Position numbers and translations under genes: made by a program | From: Mansonella perstans | Lineage: Eukaryota; Nematoda; Chromadorea; Rhabditida; Onchocercidae | DNA length: 64,000 nucleotides | Direction of reading: 5' to 3' | Assembly (NCBI GenBank): GCA_037074765.1 | Contig: JBAMDO010000031.1 | Location: 186,001-250,000, forward strand | Shown here: positions 1-12,800 of the stretch, piece by piece | Layout of the letters: every line of letters starts with the position of its first letter | Numbering within the stretch: the first letter of the stretch is position 1 | Notes under the pieces: model-generated | Told to the model about the DNA's origin: nothing | Seen by the model: the letters and a program-made list of their open reading frames with translations, nothing else | Database searches by the model: none

Positions 1-3000
1 ATGGTAATGGTAAACTATAGGACTATATATTGCTTGTCTACATACTGTGTTTTTTTTCTTGTATGTATAGAGTTAGGGGAAGATTTGGTAAGTACCGGGC
101 CATTGCAGAAAGTGTGATCGTTGACATGGTTTACTTGACAATCAAATTCTCTTCTGATCTGCAACTGTACGGAAATATCATCTCCATTATTAGCTTATAT
201 TTTGCTCGTTCCGTTAATAATCAGTATCATAGCTTGTATTGCCACTAAACATTTCGTGTTTTCATGATTTGTAGTTTCAAGTATAATGGCGAATCCATCA
301 ATATGTGTCAGAATTGAGTCGGAAATCGACCTGTGTTTTTTTTCTTTATAAATTTGCCATTTTCGGGGAGATTCATCAAAAAATTGTCTTTGAATGGAAA
401 ACAGATGCAAAGAGGCAATATAAAGTCTGAAATAGGAAAGTTCTTAGTGAAGAGAAATATTTTAGACAAACAACAACTTTAAAGGAACTGTGAATTTGAC
501 AAATTTGCTGTCGAAAAAATTCGAAATATAAATTTTTTTAATAAATTGTTCCAAATTAAAATATCTGTGAGACAAGTGATGAGACTTTATCTATCGTCTT
601 TCAATCCGTCAATTAAAATGCTGCGTGCTTAATTACTGTAAAAAGTTTATGTAAATCTGTTAATTTTGTTAAGAACATAAAGACAGCTATTGAAATATTT
701 AAAATCTTGCATGAAGCTAGAGATTATTGAAAGCAAATTCATTCGAGGACATGTTATCTAGGACATCCTCACTTTAACAGAATTTGTCATATTTTTGAAC
801 ATATTTTTGAATTCAGTTTCTTGCAATATCTGAACTTTCGTTTCCATTCTTAATCTCGCTAGCTAGAGAACAATTCCTTCTCGCACAACTATTTTCCGTA
901 CAAATTCTCAAATTTTCACGACATTCACTTTCATTTGACAATTTCAAATAAATATATTACGCATCGTCCATTATTATGACAACTAGTAATTTCTTCAAAA
1001 CTTGAATATTTTTTTCAATATCTCCAAAAGATCTAACATAACTTCCCAAAGTTTTAGACCTAAAATAACTTCACAGAAATGCATAACTTTGCATATTTGC
1101 TTCTCAGCAGTTGCCATGCCTATTTTATATTTATTAATGATATACTATTTCATCATTGATGATAAAATGAGCGGTAACAGGAGAAAGATTTTGGCCATCG
1201 CCGACGATCGTCAGTTCTCGTCGTCACGTCCACATATATGTTTCTTTTCAAAATTAGAAAATTTTTTGTTAAAAAACTGTTCACTTCAGTCTAAGCAAGT
1301 TGAATGAGTATGAACGGAATCGATTGCAAAAGTGTTCAAAAGCTGCTGAAGACATTCATCAGCAGGCGCGATGTGTGGTTCGTGCTATTGACGCAAAACC
1401 AAAGATAGATCCTACAAGAAGTATGTATCATTTTCACGCCAAAAGATAAATTTCTGTTAGATGTTAGTGCAGCTATCTCATGCCTCTGGCGGAAGACTTG
1501 ATAACTTGAACACTTAAAAATTTGGATCTCAGGATGAAGCAAATAACTTTGATACGTACTATTCTCAGTCGAATTATACTGACTTGAGCTATTCACACAG
1601 CAAAATCGATTCGTTAATTTAATGTTTAGTTAGAGCCATTTAACTGATAATTACTCACTTCTTGTACAGTTTCCCATATGCAAAAGCTGCAAAAATTGCT
1701 GGATGAAAAGCAGAAGAAGACACTTAATGCTTCAATTCAATTTAAATCACACCACACTGATGTGAAGCGAGGCCGAAGAAAGAAACAGATGGAATTTCGT
1801 ACACGACGAAGTGTAATCAATCGGCATAATTATAAGTTACATACCGAATATGAACACTTAACTCCCTTCGGCATTGTGGGCAAATACTTATCGAAGATGG
1901 CGAGAGTTGTCAAAAATAAGGACCCGAATGTATCGTTAGTTTCAGTTGTTAGTTTCAATGATTTTCTTAAAATTTATCACTATCGAAAATAGGATTGTGT
2001 CCAAATTGAAATGAATCAGACCAAAGCAAAGAGCGATGTAAATTCATTTCACAACTTGAATTTTAGCACTATTTAAAAAATGAAAAGCAATTTAGATGGA
2101 AAAAAATGATGTACGACATCGAAAGTATGAAAAGGCGAGAAAAAGAAAAGAATGACTTTGCTGAGCAGTTGAAAAAACGATTTTCATTGAATCAGTATTT
2201 CAAAAATGCGAAACCGAGACTAACACCGGTGAGGATTTTAATGAAAAAATCCTCAGATCGAATTCGGTAATTCTGGTAGACGGATTGAGTTTTTCTGCTT
2301 GATTCCTATTCCCATTCAATAGATGAATATACATGATGCACAACGGAATGTTCAGTGACCAATCTAAAAATATAATATTTCCATCCTTTTTTGCGATGCT
2401 TTTTTCATGAAAGATGTTCAGGATGAAAAACGTCTGGCAAAGCAATTACATATACCAGATCATATTCTACAAGGTTTGGATAAAAACGACGTGAAAACGA
2501 AAAAGGCGTTGGAAATCATTCGACTTTTTCAGCAAGCAGTTAAACTTGCGATGGTTCTTAGTGGTACCAATGGTACAAAATTAGAAAATAAGACTCTCAG
2601 ATTTGGTTCGCCGCGTTTGCTATCAGTGGTACCTGATAATGCCGAAGATCAGGTAAGCTTAGGAGTTGTTGAATTTCGGTGCAGTGAACGATTATTTCAA
2701 GAGAATGTCAAGTAAGCAGTTTGTTTTCTTTCATTGTTGAAAAAAACCTTTCTTTCAGATTAACATTCTATCGCCCTCGCTGTTTAGTTTGCATGATAAA
2801 GGCAAAGGTATAGAAGCACTGACTAGTATTCCGAAATTGCTAAAAGTTGCCGGCAACAGAGATTATGAGGAATGGCTTAACTTCATTATGGAAGCATCCG
2901 GTACAACTGATGCAATACAAAAAGTAAAGGTTCGAATATGCATAATATCTTCTTTATTTTCAATCAATTAAACAAATTCAGCTTAATGAATTTCTGAAAA

Positions 3001-3535
3001 GTACTCAGGAAAAGCAAGAATTAGACTGGTTGCCACCCGCTTATAAATCAATGCCACGTGGAATTGATGGTCAACCAATGTTTTTCACGAAAGAAAATGT
3101 GACAGAAATTGATCCAGAAATGGCCAGGAAGGTGGAACTTTTCGAAAACTTAACGCATTCTCTTACGCCGAAGCAGGTTCGATTGTTTTTCTTATAAGTG
3201 TTCCTTTAACGATTTCCTGAATTTCCTGAAGGAATAAGAAGCAGAAGGAGCAAAATCAAGATTTTCAGACAACTTTCTTACTGAAAATTGCGATATTTTC
3301 CAGTCTCGAGTCTGGCATTTTTAGTAATAATATAAAATACTACAGTTGATGGATTTCAATACAACTGGATTCTCGATGATGACTCCAAAACAGTTGATAA
3401 TGTTCTATGGACCACAATCACCTTTAAACAACAGCAAAGCACTGGATTTTTTCATTTCATTAAGTGAAGATGATATGCACCGCCATGTCCTTACTGATAT
3501 CCGTAAAATGGCTCAGATGCATTCTTCACTGAAAA
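1..3535. repeat. Segmental duplication, left copy (A)
   Basis: Base 1 onward matches base 9895 onward in the same orientation, through intergenic DNA, introns and exons 1-6 of the moulting-protein gene, with only scattered substitutions and small indels. The match continues to the start of the LSP-repeat part of the last exon, where similarity drops sharply. The left limit is unknown because the window starts inside the copy. The right copy carries a 719-bp solo LTR that this one lacks. Confidence 0.9.
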
Positions 3536-4083
3536 TACGTCGGAGTCGGCGACAAGCAAAAGCTTTCTTTACAACTGTTCTCAAACCAAGGAGTTTAAAA
3601 CCATCTATCCTATCACCAGTAGCATTTGCACTAACACTTCTTTCTCCATCAGTTCTTGGTCCTTCTGTATTGAGTCCACGTGCGTTTCTCGCTACGATCT
3701 TGTCTCCAACGGTACTCAGTCCTGCAGTTTTATCACCAGTAGCATTTGCTGCAGTTATTCTATCACCGTTTTCTCTCAATCCAAGAGTTCTAAGTCCTGC
3801 TGCACTGGCACCGTCGATATTATCGCCTAAAGCATTGTCACCGGGTGTCCTTTCACCATCTGTACTTTCACCTGCTATTTTGAGCCCATTTGCTCTAAAT
3901 CCTTCCATTTTCTCACCATCGGCCCTTGGCGGTCTAGTCGCAAGCCCATTTATCTTATCACCGTCTTTTTTTTCCCCATCTTATATCGCTCTGGTAGTTT
4001 TTTCGCCAAAAGCTTTCTCACCCTCGTTCAATTCGACCGGTACAGGCGTCACAGTATTATTTTCTCCTAGTATAGCAAGTTGA
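1290..4083 (+). CDS. MLT-10-like moulting-cycle protein, copy A
   Basis: This is a nematode moulting-cycle family protein (DUF644/Moulting_cycle, the MLT-10 type), presumably secreted by the epidermis during cuticle exchange. Seven exons fit by phase: 1290-1420, 1670-1934, 2096-2228, 2422-2652, 2759-2929, 2982-3176 and 3346-4083, ending at TGA. The early exons encode a basic, helical region. The last exon opens with a conserved block (MDFNTTGFSMMTPKQL), then a furin-like RRSRR site, then about 20 spaced L/F-S-P motifs (ILSPVAF, VLSPRAF, SPFALNPS), the family signature. The first exon, expected to hold the start codon and signal peptide, was not found; an upstream exon ending in phase 2 is required. 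No stops or frameshifts occur in the seven exons, so the gene looks functional. Family assignment is confident; orthology to a particular mlt-10 paralogue is not. Confidence 0.82.
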
Positions 4084-4600
4084 CCGCACAGTTGATCACA
4101 GTTGATCACAGTTGATTTCCCAATGTTTTGTCACATTTTTGGCGAGATTTTTTAAAATTAATTTTAAAAAAATGCCGTTTCCAGATCTTTTTATTGTTTT
4201 GTTCCAAAATGTATGTTTTCGCACATAAATGTTGCATGCATCGTTCATGTCGATATGATTTTTTTCACAATAACTTCATGTCGATATGATTTTCTTGACA
4301 AAAACAATAACTCATACTCATGGTGCCATCCTTCCCTTTATCTTTTATTATTTTCCGAGACCTCGAGAGTTTCAGTTATTTCCATCGATATGATCTCATT
4401 CACGGCAAGCAAATTATCGCGGCTTTAAGATTTGCATGCTCTTCTGAGATTTGTCTTGCCCTCGGTCTTTCGTAATTCTCAATATGGTCGAGAATCTTAT
4501 ATGTAAGCATCCGATATTTAATGAACCGTTCCTTCGTTTTTGATGTTTCTGATATGTATACTAATTTTATTAGATTATTTCTTGGCATAGTTGAGAAAGC
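4084..4600. other. Intergenic, short local repeats
   Basis: This is the 3' flank of moulting copy A. Three direct copies of a 10-base unit (gttgatcaca) lie at about 4089-4118, and a motif catgtcgatatgatttt recurs at about 4247-4292. No gene is visible. It resembles the 3' flank of copy B only weakly. Confidence 0.5.
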
Positions 4601-6880
4601 AGTGAATTATATGCAATTAACTGCACTTTTTACCTCACTAGATTTATATAGACTAGCCAAATATTTTAGATTCCTCCTATTTCCAAAATTAACGCTGTGA
4701 ATTATTTTTCTCATAGTAGCTTTATTCCAATATTTTTTCTCATGTTTGTTTTTGTCAGTCAACCAGTCTTTACAGATTCTTCCACTGGAAGTGGCTCTTG
4801 GAGGCGTATTCTCTAAAATCATCTTTTCTGTTAAATTTCTTTAGTTACATATATTGTTCCTTTAAAGTTTTAAATACTAACCAGAATTGGCTGACATCAT
4901 CACTTAAGACTCGCTTTGAATATCTGCGTCAGGATAAAAATCTTCTTAAAAAATGCGAAAGGTTTCCTCAAATGAGTTATCTTCTGTTTTCAGATGTATT
5001 CCTCTCTTTGTAAAGCATGCGAATAGGGCAATCAATTTTTTAATAATCCGTTTCCTTTTACCTGAAAGAGAACCAGGATAATCCAAACCAATATTTGCAA
5101 AGTTGTGTTTGCGATAGATTTGACATGATAGTAACTTGAATGGTTTTGTCGACCATCGTTTGCAACCTGGACAGTTATTAATAACAGTTTAACTGCAGTT
5201 CAGCTCTTCGGTATTTATAATTTCCCAGAATGGATAGGTCTCATGCTCTCATCCATTGGAAGCCCGGTAATTGCAATATGTCTTAAAAGATAAATGAATA
5301 TTGCTTTGTTCATATCTTTTTTATTTCCATAGTTTGTAGTCTTGTAGTGCAAGTCTCTCTTCTTCGGTAATTCTTCCTGTTCGTACTTGTTTAATTAGCA
5401 TCCGTTCAACTAATTTTCACTTTTCCACTTTCCACCGGTGTCGGTAATAAATTACTTTTCCTTTCTTATCCTTTTAATAAATTTAAAAGTCCACATAATT
5501 GTTTTTGCAATAATCATTTGCTAAATCGATTTGCACTGATGATCCCACATCTTGTATTCTCAATTTTTTGAGTTATGACTTTTGCAATGATTGATTCTTC
5601 TGGCATTTCTTTGTTTTCATGTTATTTCATAGTCTGTTATTTCTATTTCAGCTTTCTTCAACCAATGTGGCTTTCCACCACAATTCGTATTTCCTTACTT
5701 TTTTTAGGAGGAAATCCTTGCAGCAACACACGTAGTTGCGCTCACTTGGAATGTATCGGAAATTTGTACCCAATATATTGCCTTTTGTATCTCTTTTACT
5801 CGATCCTGCACAAATCTTGAATGTTGGAGCAGTTTTGAGTAATTTTGTATCCTATATAACATATCCGACTATAAGATCTCCTATTAATTCTAATTGCTGC
5901 GAATTTTACTGCTGGTATTCCAACAAATATAGTATTTCCACTCATGATGCACTCATTCTGTTAATACAAAGATTAGTGATGTCTATTCCTTATAGCAAGC
6001 ATCACTAATTTATGTTTTAAAGCATTGCTGTTTTAAAACATATATGGCTCTAACATTGTTAAACTTGAATTCATTGTTGTTTTTTTGAAATTATTTCTCC
6101 ATTTCCAGCATTTCTCCGACACTTCTTGCTGATCTTATAATGTCACACAAATTTTTCTTGATTTCTGGCATAAGTTTACTGCCATTGCTTTCTAAATGAT
6201 TTCAATTGTCGCCGTTAGCAAGAAGGACGGCGTGAATCACTCCAAAGAAAACCCTTCTGAAGCATAGCACTTTGTATTTTCTTCAGTGATTGGTCATTCA
6301 ATATTCTTTACCAAGAGAAATCTATTAACTTTTTTGCGCCATCTGACTAATTATATTCGATAAATTATATTCTTTACTTGCAGTTTATTTTCTGGCATCC
6401 TTGAGATATACTGCGCTAACGATGATTTCCTACGCTAGTATCAATCCTCGCTTTTTTGAGAGTTTTTAAAAAAAAAAAAACTATTGTCATATTTTATCAC
6501 GGTAATTTTTGGAGATTTAACCGATTCGTTATAATCTTTGAAACGAGTGACAATTGTTTACCTTGATAAAATAGTACCAATGTCCTGTTTTTATCTCCTG
6601 AACTTCTGGATTGACTACAATTAATTTCTCTATACAAGACTAAAATTCTTTTCTCTTGTGGATCATGTTGGTCAATCATTTAGTTGTCTATGTTGGTGCT
6701 ATCTTTGCTTATGTTGTTCGTTTGAGTGATAATCTTATCGTTGTTATCACACAACGCTGATTTGTGAACACCTTTTAACTGAAGTACTGCCTCATTTTTA
6801 TTCTTCAGCTGCTTGACAGCTGGCCTGATTTCATGCATTTTAAACTTATGAAAAAAAAGCACTTTAATTACACTCAAACG
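4600..6880 (-). mobile_element. Decayed BEL/Pao LTR retrotransposon, antisense
   Basis: Read on the minus strand, the region holds degraded Gag-Pol blocks in the right order. Near 6840-6720 is a zinc-knuckle-like stretch ending HKSALC. Near 6590-6500 is a protease-like block (LSLVSKIITNRL). Near 6330-6200 is a reverse-transcriptase block (NRFLLVKNIE then FFGVIHAVLLANGDN). Near 5770-5680 is the pre-integrase block (FRYIPSERN, then ELWW). Near 5400-5330 is IKQVRTGRITEEERLALQ, and near 5165-5010 the integrase zinc and core region (CPGCKRWSTKPFKL, NIGLDYPGSLSG, LIALFACFTK). These match the layout of BEL/Pao polyproteins. Many stops and frameshifts show it is long dead. No LTR could be recognised at either end. 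Family resemblance is from memory of the motifs; element boundaries are approximate. Confidence 0.75.
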
Positions 6881-7177
6881 CTTTGTTCGTTCTTTCGCGA
6901 TTGCGCAGTTTCGGCATTTGTGATTCTAACAGCCTTCATTACAAAAGATCAGAATATACAAGATCTTGTCTTGGTCAGATCTGGTCTTTCTCTGACTTAT
7001 CCCATCAACTGCTGCTCTCGGATTATCAAGGATTAATTTAAGTCCAGCTAAAGTCAGAGTTTCATTCTTGAATTGTCTACTATTTTGGTAAATGTTGCTT
7101 CGTAGTAGGTCGAATTGGTTTCTTTTCGAATCCAAAAGCGAAAAAAAAGTGAAAATTAGCAGAAGTTTGATGTAACT

Positions 7178-7720
7178 AGGGTGCATTCTTCAATGAAAAT
7201 AGCCGGAAACATAATTTCACCTTCAATATTCATACCAAACATTTTTAATGCAGACAATGCTCCATCTATTCTTTTCTCTCAGCACCTTTATTTAGCAATT
7301 TTTTCTCTGCCAGTCTTTGCTGGTGCAATATTGAATGCAGATATATTTCTTACCGGAATTTTATTTTCACGTTTCTTGAATCCAATAATCTTGTCGCATT
7401 TTCTTACCTTTTTGTTTTAATCCTGAAATCTTAAATTTAATTATTATATCTATTTTATTGTCTAATACTCATAATGTTTTACCACCATATGTTTTGTCAC
7501 CGCAGTATTATATAATAAATCCTTTTGCGCTAAGATTTTCTGTTGTCTTATCGATGGAGTTTTCCGTTCTAGCGAAATGTCGTATGCGTTATAACTATGT
7601 ATTTCTTCTCCCCATTATATGAATACACTGCTCTTTTCATCGCATATCTTTTCACCTTTGATTAATTCAACCAACTTCACCATTTCTGTCTCAGTATGGG
7701 ATATATAGTATTTGTATTTT
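7178..7720 (+). pseudogene. Third moulting-protein copy, last-exon remnant
   Basis: Starting at GTGCATTCTTCAATGAAAAT, the sequence matches the codons just before the furin-like site in copies A and B, then carries a broken LSP-repeat exon. Fragments such as IISPSIF, FNADNAPSIL, FLNPIIL, and later PYVLSPQ and FSPLINSTN, occur in shifted frames. It ends with a block resembling the C-terminal SPSFNSTGTGV of copy A. Stops and frameshifts are present and no upstream exons are visible; BEL/Pao-derived sequence lies immediately to the left. This is a truncated, non-functional third member of the tandem family. Confidence 0.72.
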
Positions 7721-9300
7721 CCAAAAATCATTTTTGAATATTCGATACTCACTATTTTTTCAGCACAGTCCTGCTCCTTATAATCTTGCACGGATTGTTT
7801 TGTTCAGAAACAGTTATTGTCAAATTTTTATTTTCGAAATTAATAAAAAAGAAGACAATCGCCTTATATCTTAAAATAAAGATTGTACCCATTTGTTTTT
7901 TTAGGATTTTTGAATTACTTTTATCGAATTTCTCAATAGATTTTTATCATGTAGTCTTAGTTATTCTTGAAACTTTCAGAATTTTCATGAAATAAACAAT
8001 AAACATACCGTCAATATTAGCATGATCTTAAAATATTTCAGAAAGAATTTTAAGATAGATTAGTATTGGAGCAAAGTGCCTGTAGATCATTTAATCGTTT
8101 GATAATTCAAGTGAATAATAAAAACAATTTGTATGTCGTTGAAAATTCAGTAAAGAACTAAAAATCTGAAACTGAAAAGGATCAAATGACTGAAGAAATT
8201 GAATACATAATTTTCATTGTCATAAAGTTGATAGTTTTTGAATTCAACGCACAATTGTAAATCGATTTCCAACTAAATTTTAAGTATAAATTGATTCTAC
8301 AGTTGAACTTCAAATATCAGCTACTATTCAATGTATTATAGAAATTATGTGCAAATGAAAAATCTGCCTCACTGGAAGAAGCTAAGAACCAAGCATCAAA
8401 TAAGAAATGATATGAAATATTACTTTCAGAATTTCATGGCCTTCAAAAGGAATAGAATTCGTAGTTTTTTAATCAAATCAGTTTCTCATTTTATTAAAAA
8501 ACGGATACTATTGCATTTCCTACGCCGTATGCTTTAACAAAGCATTGGGTCGCTATGTCCTATGTTTTAAAATGCATTGTATATTTAAGTCCTTTCAGTA
8601 TAATATAATCCTAGACTTTGCTTTCATAGTTGAGTGTTAATGTTTCATCTTATCATGAAGTTTCCACATGATACAATAGAGTCTCTTTTCCATTTCAAAC
8701 AATTTACCACCAAACACTACCACAGTCAGAAATGCTATTTTTCAACAAATACTCAAGTAGGAATAAAGAAAGAGATTCATTCGCTGCGCTGATGTTCCAT
8801 CTTACTGTACTGCTGACATATTAATCATTAAAATCGTTTTGACCTAAATATTACAAATGTTATCGAACTAATGATCTGATTAATTTCGGCAATATGTGAA
8901 CCACTGAAACCATTCTCAGTTTACTCAGTTACTATCAGACGCTAATAATGTAATAACGTGGGTTTCTGCACTTGATTATTCATCAGCCAAACAAAAAATA
9001 AATTTTTCATCTGCTTCCTTCACTAACGGCTTCGGTGAAAAGCTTTGTCATGGTACAATGATTTTGAACAAAATTTCCAACTAACTTGAGCGTACAGTAA
9101 GTGTGTCGAAAAAGAAAATCTGCACACTTTTAACTGTAGCATTTCGCGCTGATTAAATCAATCCATCAAAAAAAGTGGCAAGCATTTTTGCATCCCAAAA
9201 CTTTCTCTCAAACGCTCGCAAAATAGACAATTTGAGAAAGTTTGCGATTTGAGAAATTTTGCGAAAGAGGGAGTACTAAACAATTTAACTGCTTAATTTG
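7721..9300. other. Intergenic AT-rich DNA
   Basis: No convincing gene is seen. Short open frames at 7786-7995 and 8331-8537 have biased, low-complexity composition and no splice or family support. An inverted repeat lies at 9198-9243 (listed separately). Confidence 0.5.
9198..9243. repeat. Inverted repeat able to form a hairpin
   Basis: AAACTTTCTC at the left arm and GAGAAAGTTT at the right arm pair, extended by CAAA/TTTG, around a loop of about 18 bases. A partial direct copy (gatttgagaaattttgcg) follows. It lies just upstream of an unrecognised two-exon frame. Function unknown; it could be remnant transposon DNA. Confidence 0.5.
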
Positions 9301-9303
9301 TAG

Positions 9304-9653
9304 AGTGCTGTCTTTTGGAATCGCAGAACTGCACATATCTTCCAATGAGAAATCACAAGCAACCGGTAGCGATATTACTTACGTTATGGATAGATTGTAA
9401 GTTTAAAATTTTCCTTGATACATGTTGTTGTTTTAATAGTTACATGTCTACTTTGTCCGTTCCCTATTCAGGTATCATCGTTGAATCGGTTTCAAGTTCT
9501 ATCCAATATACGCGAGAAACAATACCTGGCGCGCAATATTATGACGGTAAAAAGTTAAACATTCCAATATCAAAAGAGGCCGGAATTGAGCTAATTGACC
9601 GATGGGTTCATCAGGGAATCAGCAGTATTATGGCTTGTATTGCCACTCAATAG
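9304..9653 (+). CDS. Unrecognised two-exon frame, 3' end of a gene or remnant
   Basis: I do not recognise this product. Two exons fit: 9304-9396, after an acceptor at 9301-9303, and 9472-9653, ending in TAG. They are joined by a 75-base intron with GTAAGT and TTCAG ends that happens to be open in frame. The combined frame is about 91 residues and reads like real protein (ETIPGAQYYDGKKLNI, EAGIELIDRW), without low complexity. No start codon is assigned, so upstream exons are missing or lost. The last bases (ggcttgtattgccact) recur at about 229-244 and 10134-10149, in the upstream part of the duplicated unit. The frame may therefore be a source for, or a relic of, the unit boundary. It could also be a pseudogene fragment. 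Confidence 0.35.
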
Positions 9654-9894
9654 TCAGTTTTTTCATAGTGAATTGTAGTCTCAAGTTATCAAGGGATCCA
9701 GCAATAACAGTTATAATATTTATTCACTCAATATTATCAGTTAACAACAATAAGAAAAAGATATAAAGCGCACAATCATCAACAAGAATTAGTTATAAAA
9801 TGTGATCAATTTAAATTAACAAATTGCCTTCATAATAGTTATTTCCTACATCACATCAAATTTTAAGCACGGAATAACGAAGCCAATAATCGAA

Positions 9895-12800
9895 ATGGTA
9901 ATGGTAAACGCATAGGACTACATATTGCTTGTCTACATACTGTTTTTTTCTTGTATGTATAGAGTTAGAGGAAGATTTGGTAAGTACCGGGCCATTGTAG
10001 AAGTGTGATCGTTGACATGGTTTACTTGACAATCAAATGCTCTTCTGATCTGCAACTGTACGGAAATAGATTTGGTACATCATCTCCACTATTAGCTTAT
10101 ATTTTGCTCGTTCCGTTAATCATCAGTATCATGGCTTGTATTGCCACTAAACCATATGATTTGTAGTTTCAAGTATAATGGCGAATCCAGCAATATGTGT
10201 CAGAATTGAGTCGGAAATCGACCTGTGTTTTTTTCTTTATAAATTTGCCATTTTCGGGGAGATTCATCAAAAAATTGTCTTTGAATGGAAAACAGATGCA
10301 AAGAGGCACTGGCAATATAAAGTCTGAAATAGGAAAGTTCTTAGTGAAGAGAAATATTTTAGAGAAAAAAAAAACTTTAAAGGAACTGTGAATTTGGAAA
10401 ATTTGCTGTCGGAAAAATTGGTAATATAAATTTTTTAAATAAACTGCTCCAATATAAAATATTTGTGAGACAAGTGATGAGACTTTATCTATCGTCTTTC
10501 AATCCGTCAATTAAAATGCTGCGTCCTTAATTACTGTAAAAAGTTTATGTAAATCTGTTGATTTTGTTAAGAACATAAAGACAGTTATTGAAATATTTAA
10601 AATCTTGCATGAAACTAGAGATTACTGAAAGCCAAATTCATTCAAGGATATGTTATCTAGGACATCCTCACTTTAACAGAAATTGTCGTATTTTTGAGCA
10701 CAACTATCTTCCAATTCCTTCTCGCACAAATTCTCAAATTTTCGCGACATTCACTTTCATTTGACAATTTCAAATAAATATATTACGCATCGTCCATTAT
10801 TATGACAACTAGTAATCTCTCCAAAACTTGGATATTTTTTTCAGTGTCTTCAAAAGATCTAACATAACTTCCCAAAGTTTTAGACCTAAAATAACTTCAC
10901 AGAAATGCATAACTTTGCATATTTGCTTCTCAGCAGTTGCCATGCTATTTATATTTATTAATGATATACTATTTCATCATTGATGATAAAATGAGAGGTA
11001 ACAGGAGAGATTTTGGCCATCGCCGACGATCGTCAGTTCTGGTCGTCACGTCTACATATATGAAAATTTTTTGTTAGAAAATTGTTCACTTCAGTCTAAG
11101 CAAGTTGAATGAGTATGAACGGAATCGATTGCAAAAGTGTTCAAAAACTGCTGAAAACATTCATCAGCAGGCGCGATGTGTGGTTCGTGCTATTGACGCA
11201 AAACCAAAGATAGATCCTACAAGAAGTATGTATCATTTCCACGCCAAAAGATAAATTTCTGTTAGGTGTTAGTGCAGCTATCTCATGCCCCTGACGGAAG
11301 ACTTGATAACTTGAACACTTAAAAATTTGGATCTCAGGATGAAGTAAATAACTCTGATACGTACTACTCTTAGTCGAATTATACTAACTTGAGCTTTTCA
11401 CACAACAAAATTGATTCGTTAATTTAATGTTTAGTTAAAGCCATTTAACTGATAATTACTCACTTCTTGTACAGTTTCCCATATGCAAAAGCTGCAAAAA
11501 TTGCTGGATGAAAAGCAGAAGAAGACAATTAATGCTTCAATTCAATCTGAATCACACCACACTGATGTGAAGCGAGGCAGAAGAAAGAAACAGATGGAAT
11601 TTCGTACACGACGAAGTGTAATCAATCGGCATAATTATAAGTTACATACCGAATATGAACACTTAACTCCCTTCGGCATTGTGGGCAAATACTTATCGAA
11701 GATGGCGAGAGTTGTCAAAAATAAGGACCCGAATGTATCGTTAGTTTTAGTTGTTAGTTTCAATGATTTTCTTAAAATTTACCACTACCAAAAATAGGAT
11801 TGTGTCCAAATTGAAATGAATCAAACCAAAGCAGAGACCGATGTAAATTCATTTCACAGGTTGAATTTTAGCATTATTTAAAAAATGAATAGCAATTTAG
11901 ATGGAAAAAAATGATGTACGACATCGAAAGTATGAAAAGGCGAGAAAAAGAAAAGAATGACTTTGCTGAGCAGTTGAAAAAACGATTTTCATTGAATCAG
12001 TATTTCAAAAATGCGAAACCGAAACTAACGCCGGTGAGGATTTTAATGAAAAAATCCTCAGATCGAATTCGGTAATTCTGGTAGACAGATTGAGTTTTTC
12101 TGCTTGATTCCTATTCCCATTCAATAGATGAATATACACGATGCACAACGGAATGTTCAGTGACCAATCTATAAAGATAAAATTTCCATCCTTTTTTGTA
12201 ATGGTTTTTCCACGAAAAATGTTCAGGATGAAAAACGTCTGGCAAAGGAATTATATATACCAGATCATGTTCTACAAAGTTTGGATAAAAACGATGTGAA
12301 AACGAAAAAGGCGTTGGAAGTCAGTCGACTTTTTCAGCAAGCAGTTAAACTTGCGATGGTTCTTGGTGGTGCCAATGGTACAAAATTAGAAAATAAGACA
12401 CTCAGATTTAGTTCGCCGCGTTTACTATCAGTGGTACCTGATAATGCCGAAGACGAGGTAAGCTTAGGAGTTGTTGAAGTTGGGTGCAGTGAACGATTAT
12501 TTCAAGATAATGTCAAGTAAACAGTTTGTTTTCTTTCATTGTTGAAAAAAACCTTTCTTTCAGATTAGCATTCTATCGCCCTCGCTGTTTAGTTTGCATG
12601 ACGAAAGCAAAGATATGGAAGCACTGACTGGTATTCCGAAATTGCTAAAAGTTGCCGGCAGCAGAGATTATGAAGAATGGCTTAACTTCATTATCGAAGC
12701 ATCCGGTACAACTGATGCAATACAAAAACTAAAGGTTCGAATATGCATAATTTCTGTCGTGAATTTTCGTGTGAGAGGTCAACTGTTAGCCAATATTTTC

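Noticed and set aside
195..410. Open frames at the left edge (30-248 plus, 195-410 minus)
   Set aside because: The second copy at 9.9-10.4 kb has indels that break these frames, so they are not under coding constraint.
1002..1307. 101-codon frame proposed as the first exon of moulting copy A
   Set aside because: The equivalent place in copy B has indels that shift the frame, and the donor phases do not fit the next exon.
3513..3908. 131-codon open frame antisense to the LSP repeat of copy A
   Set aside because: It is a shadow of the repetitive sense exon; the same happens in copy B, and there is no splice or family support.
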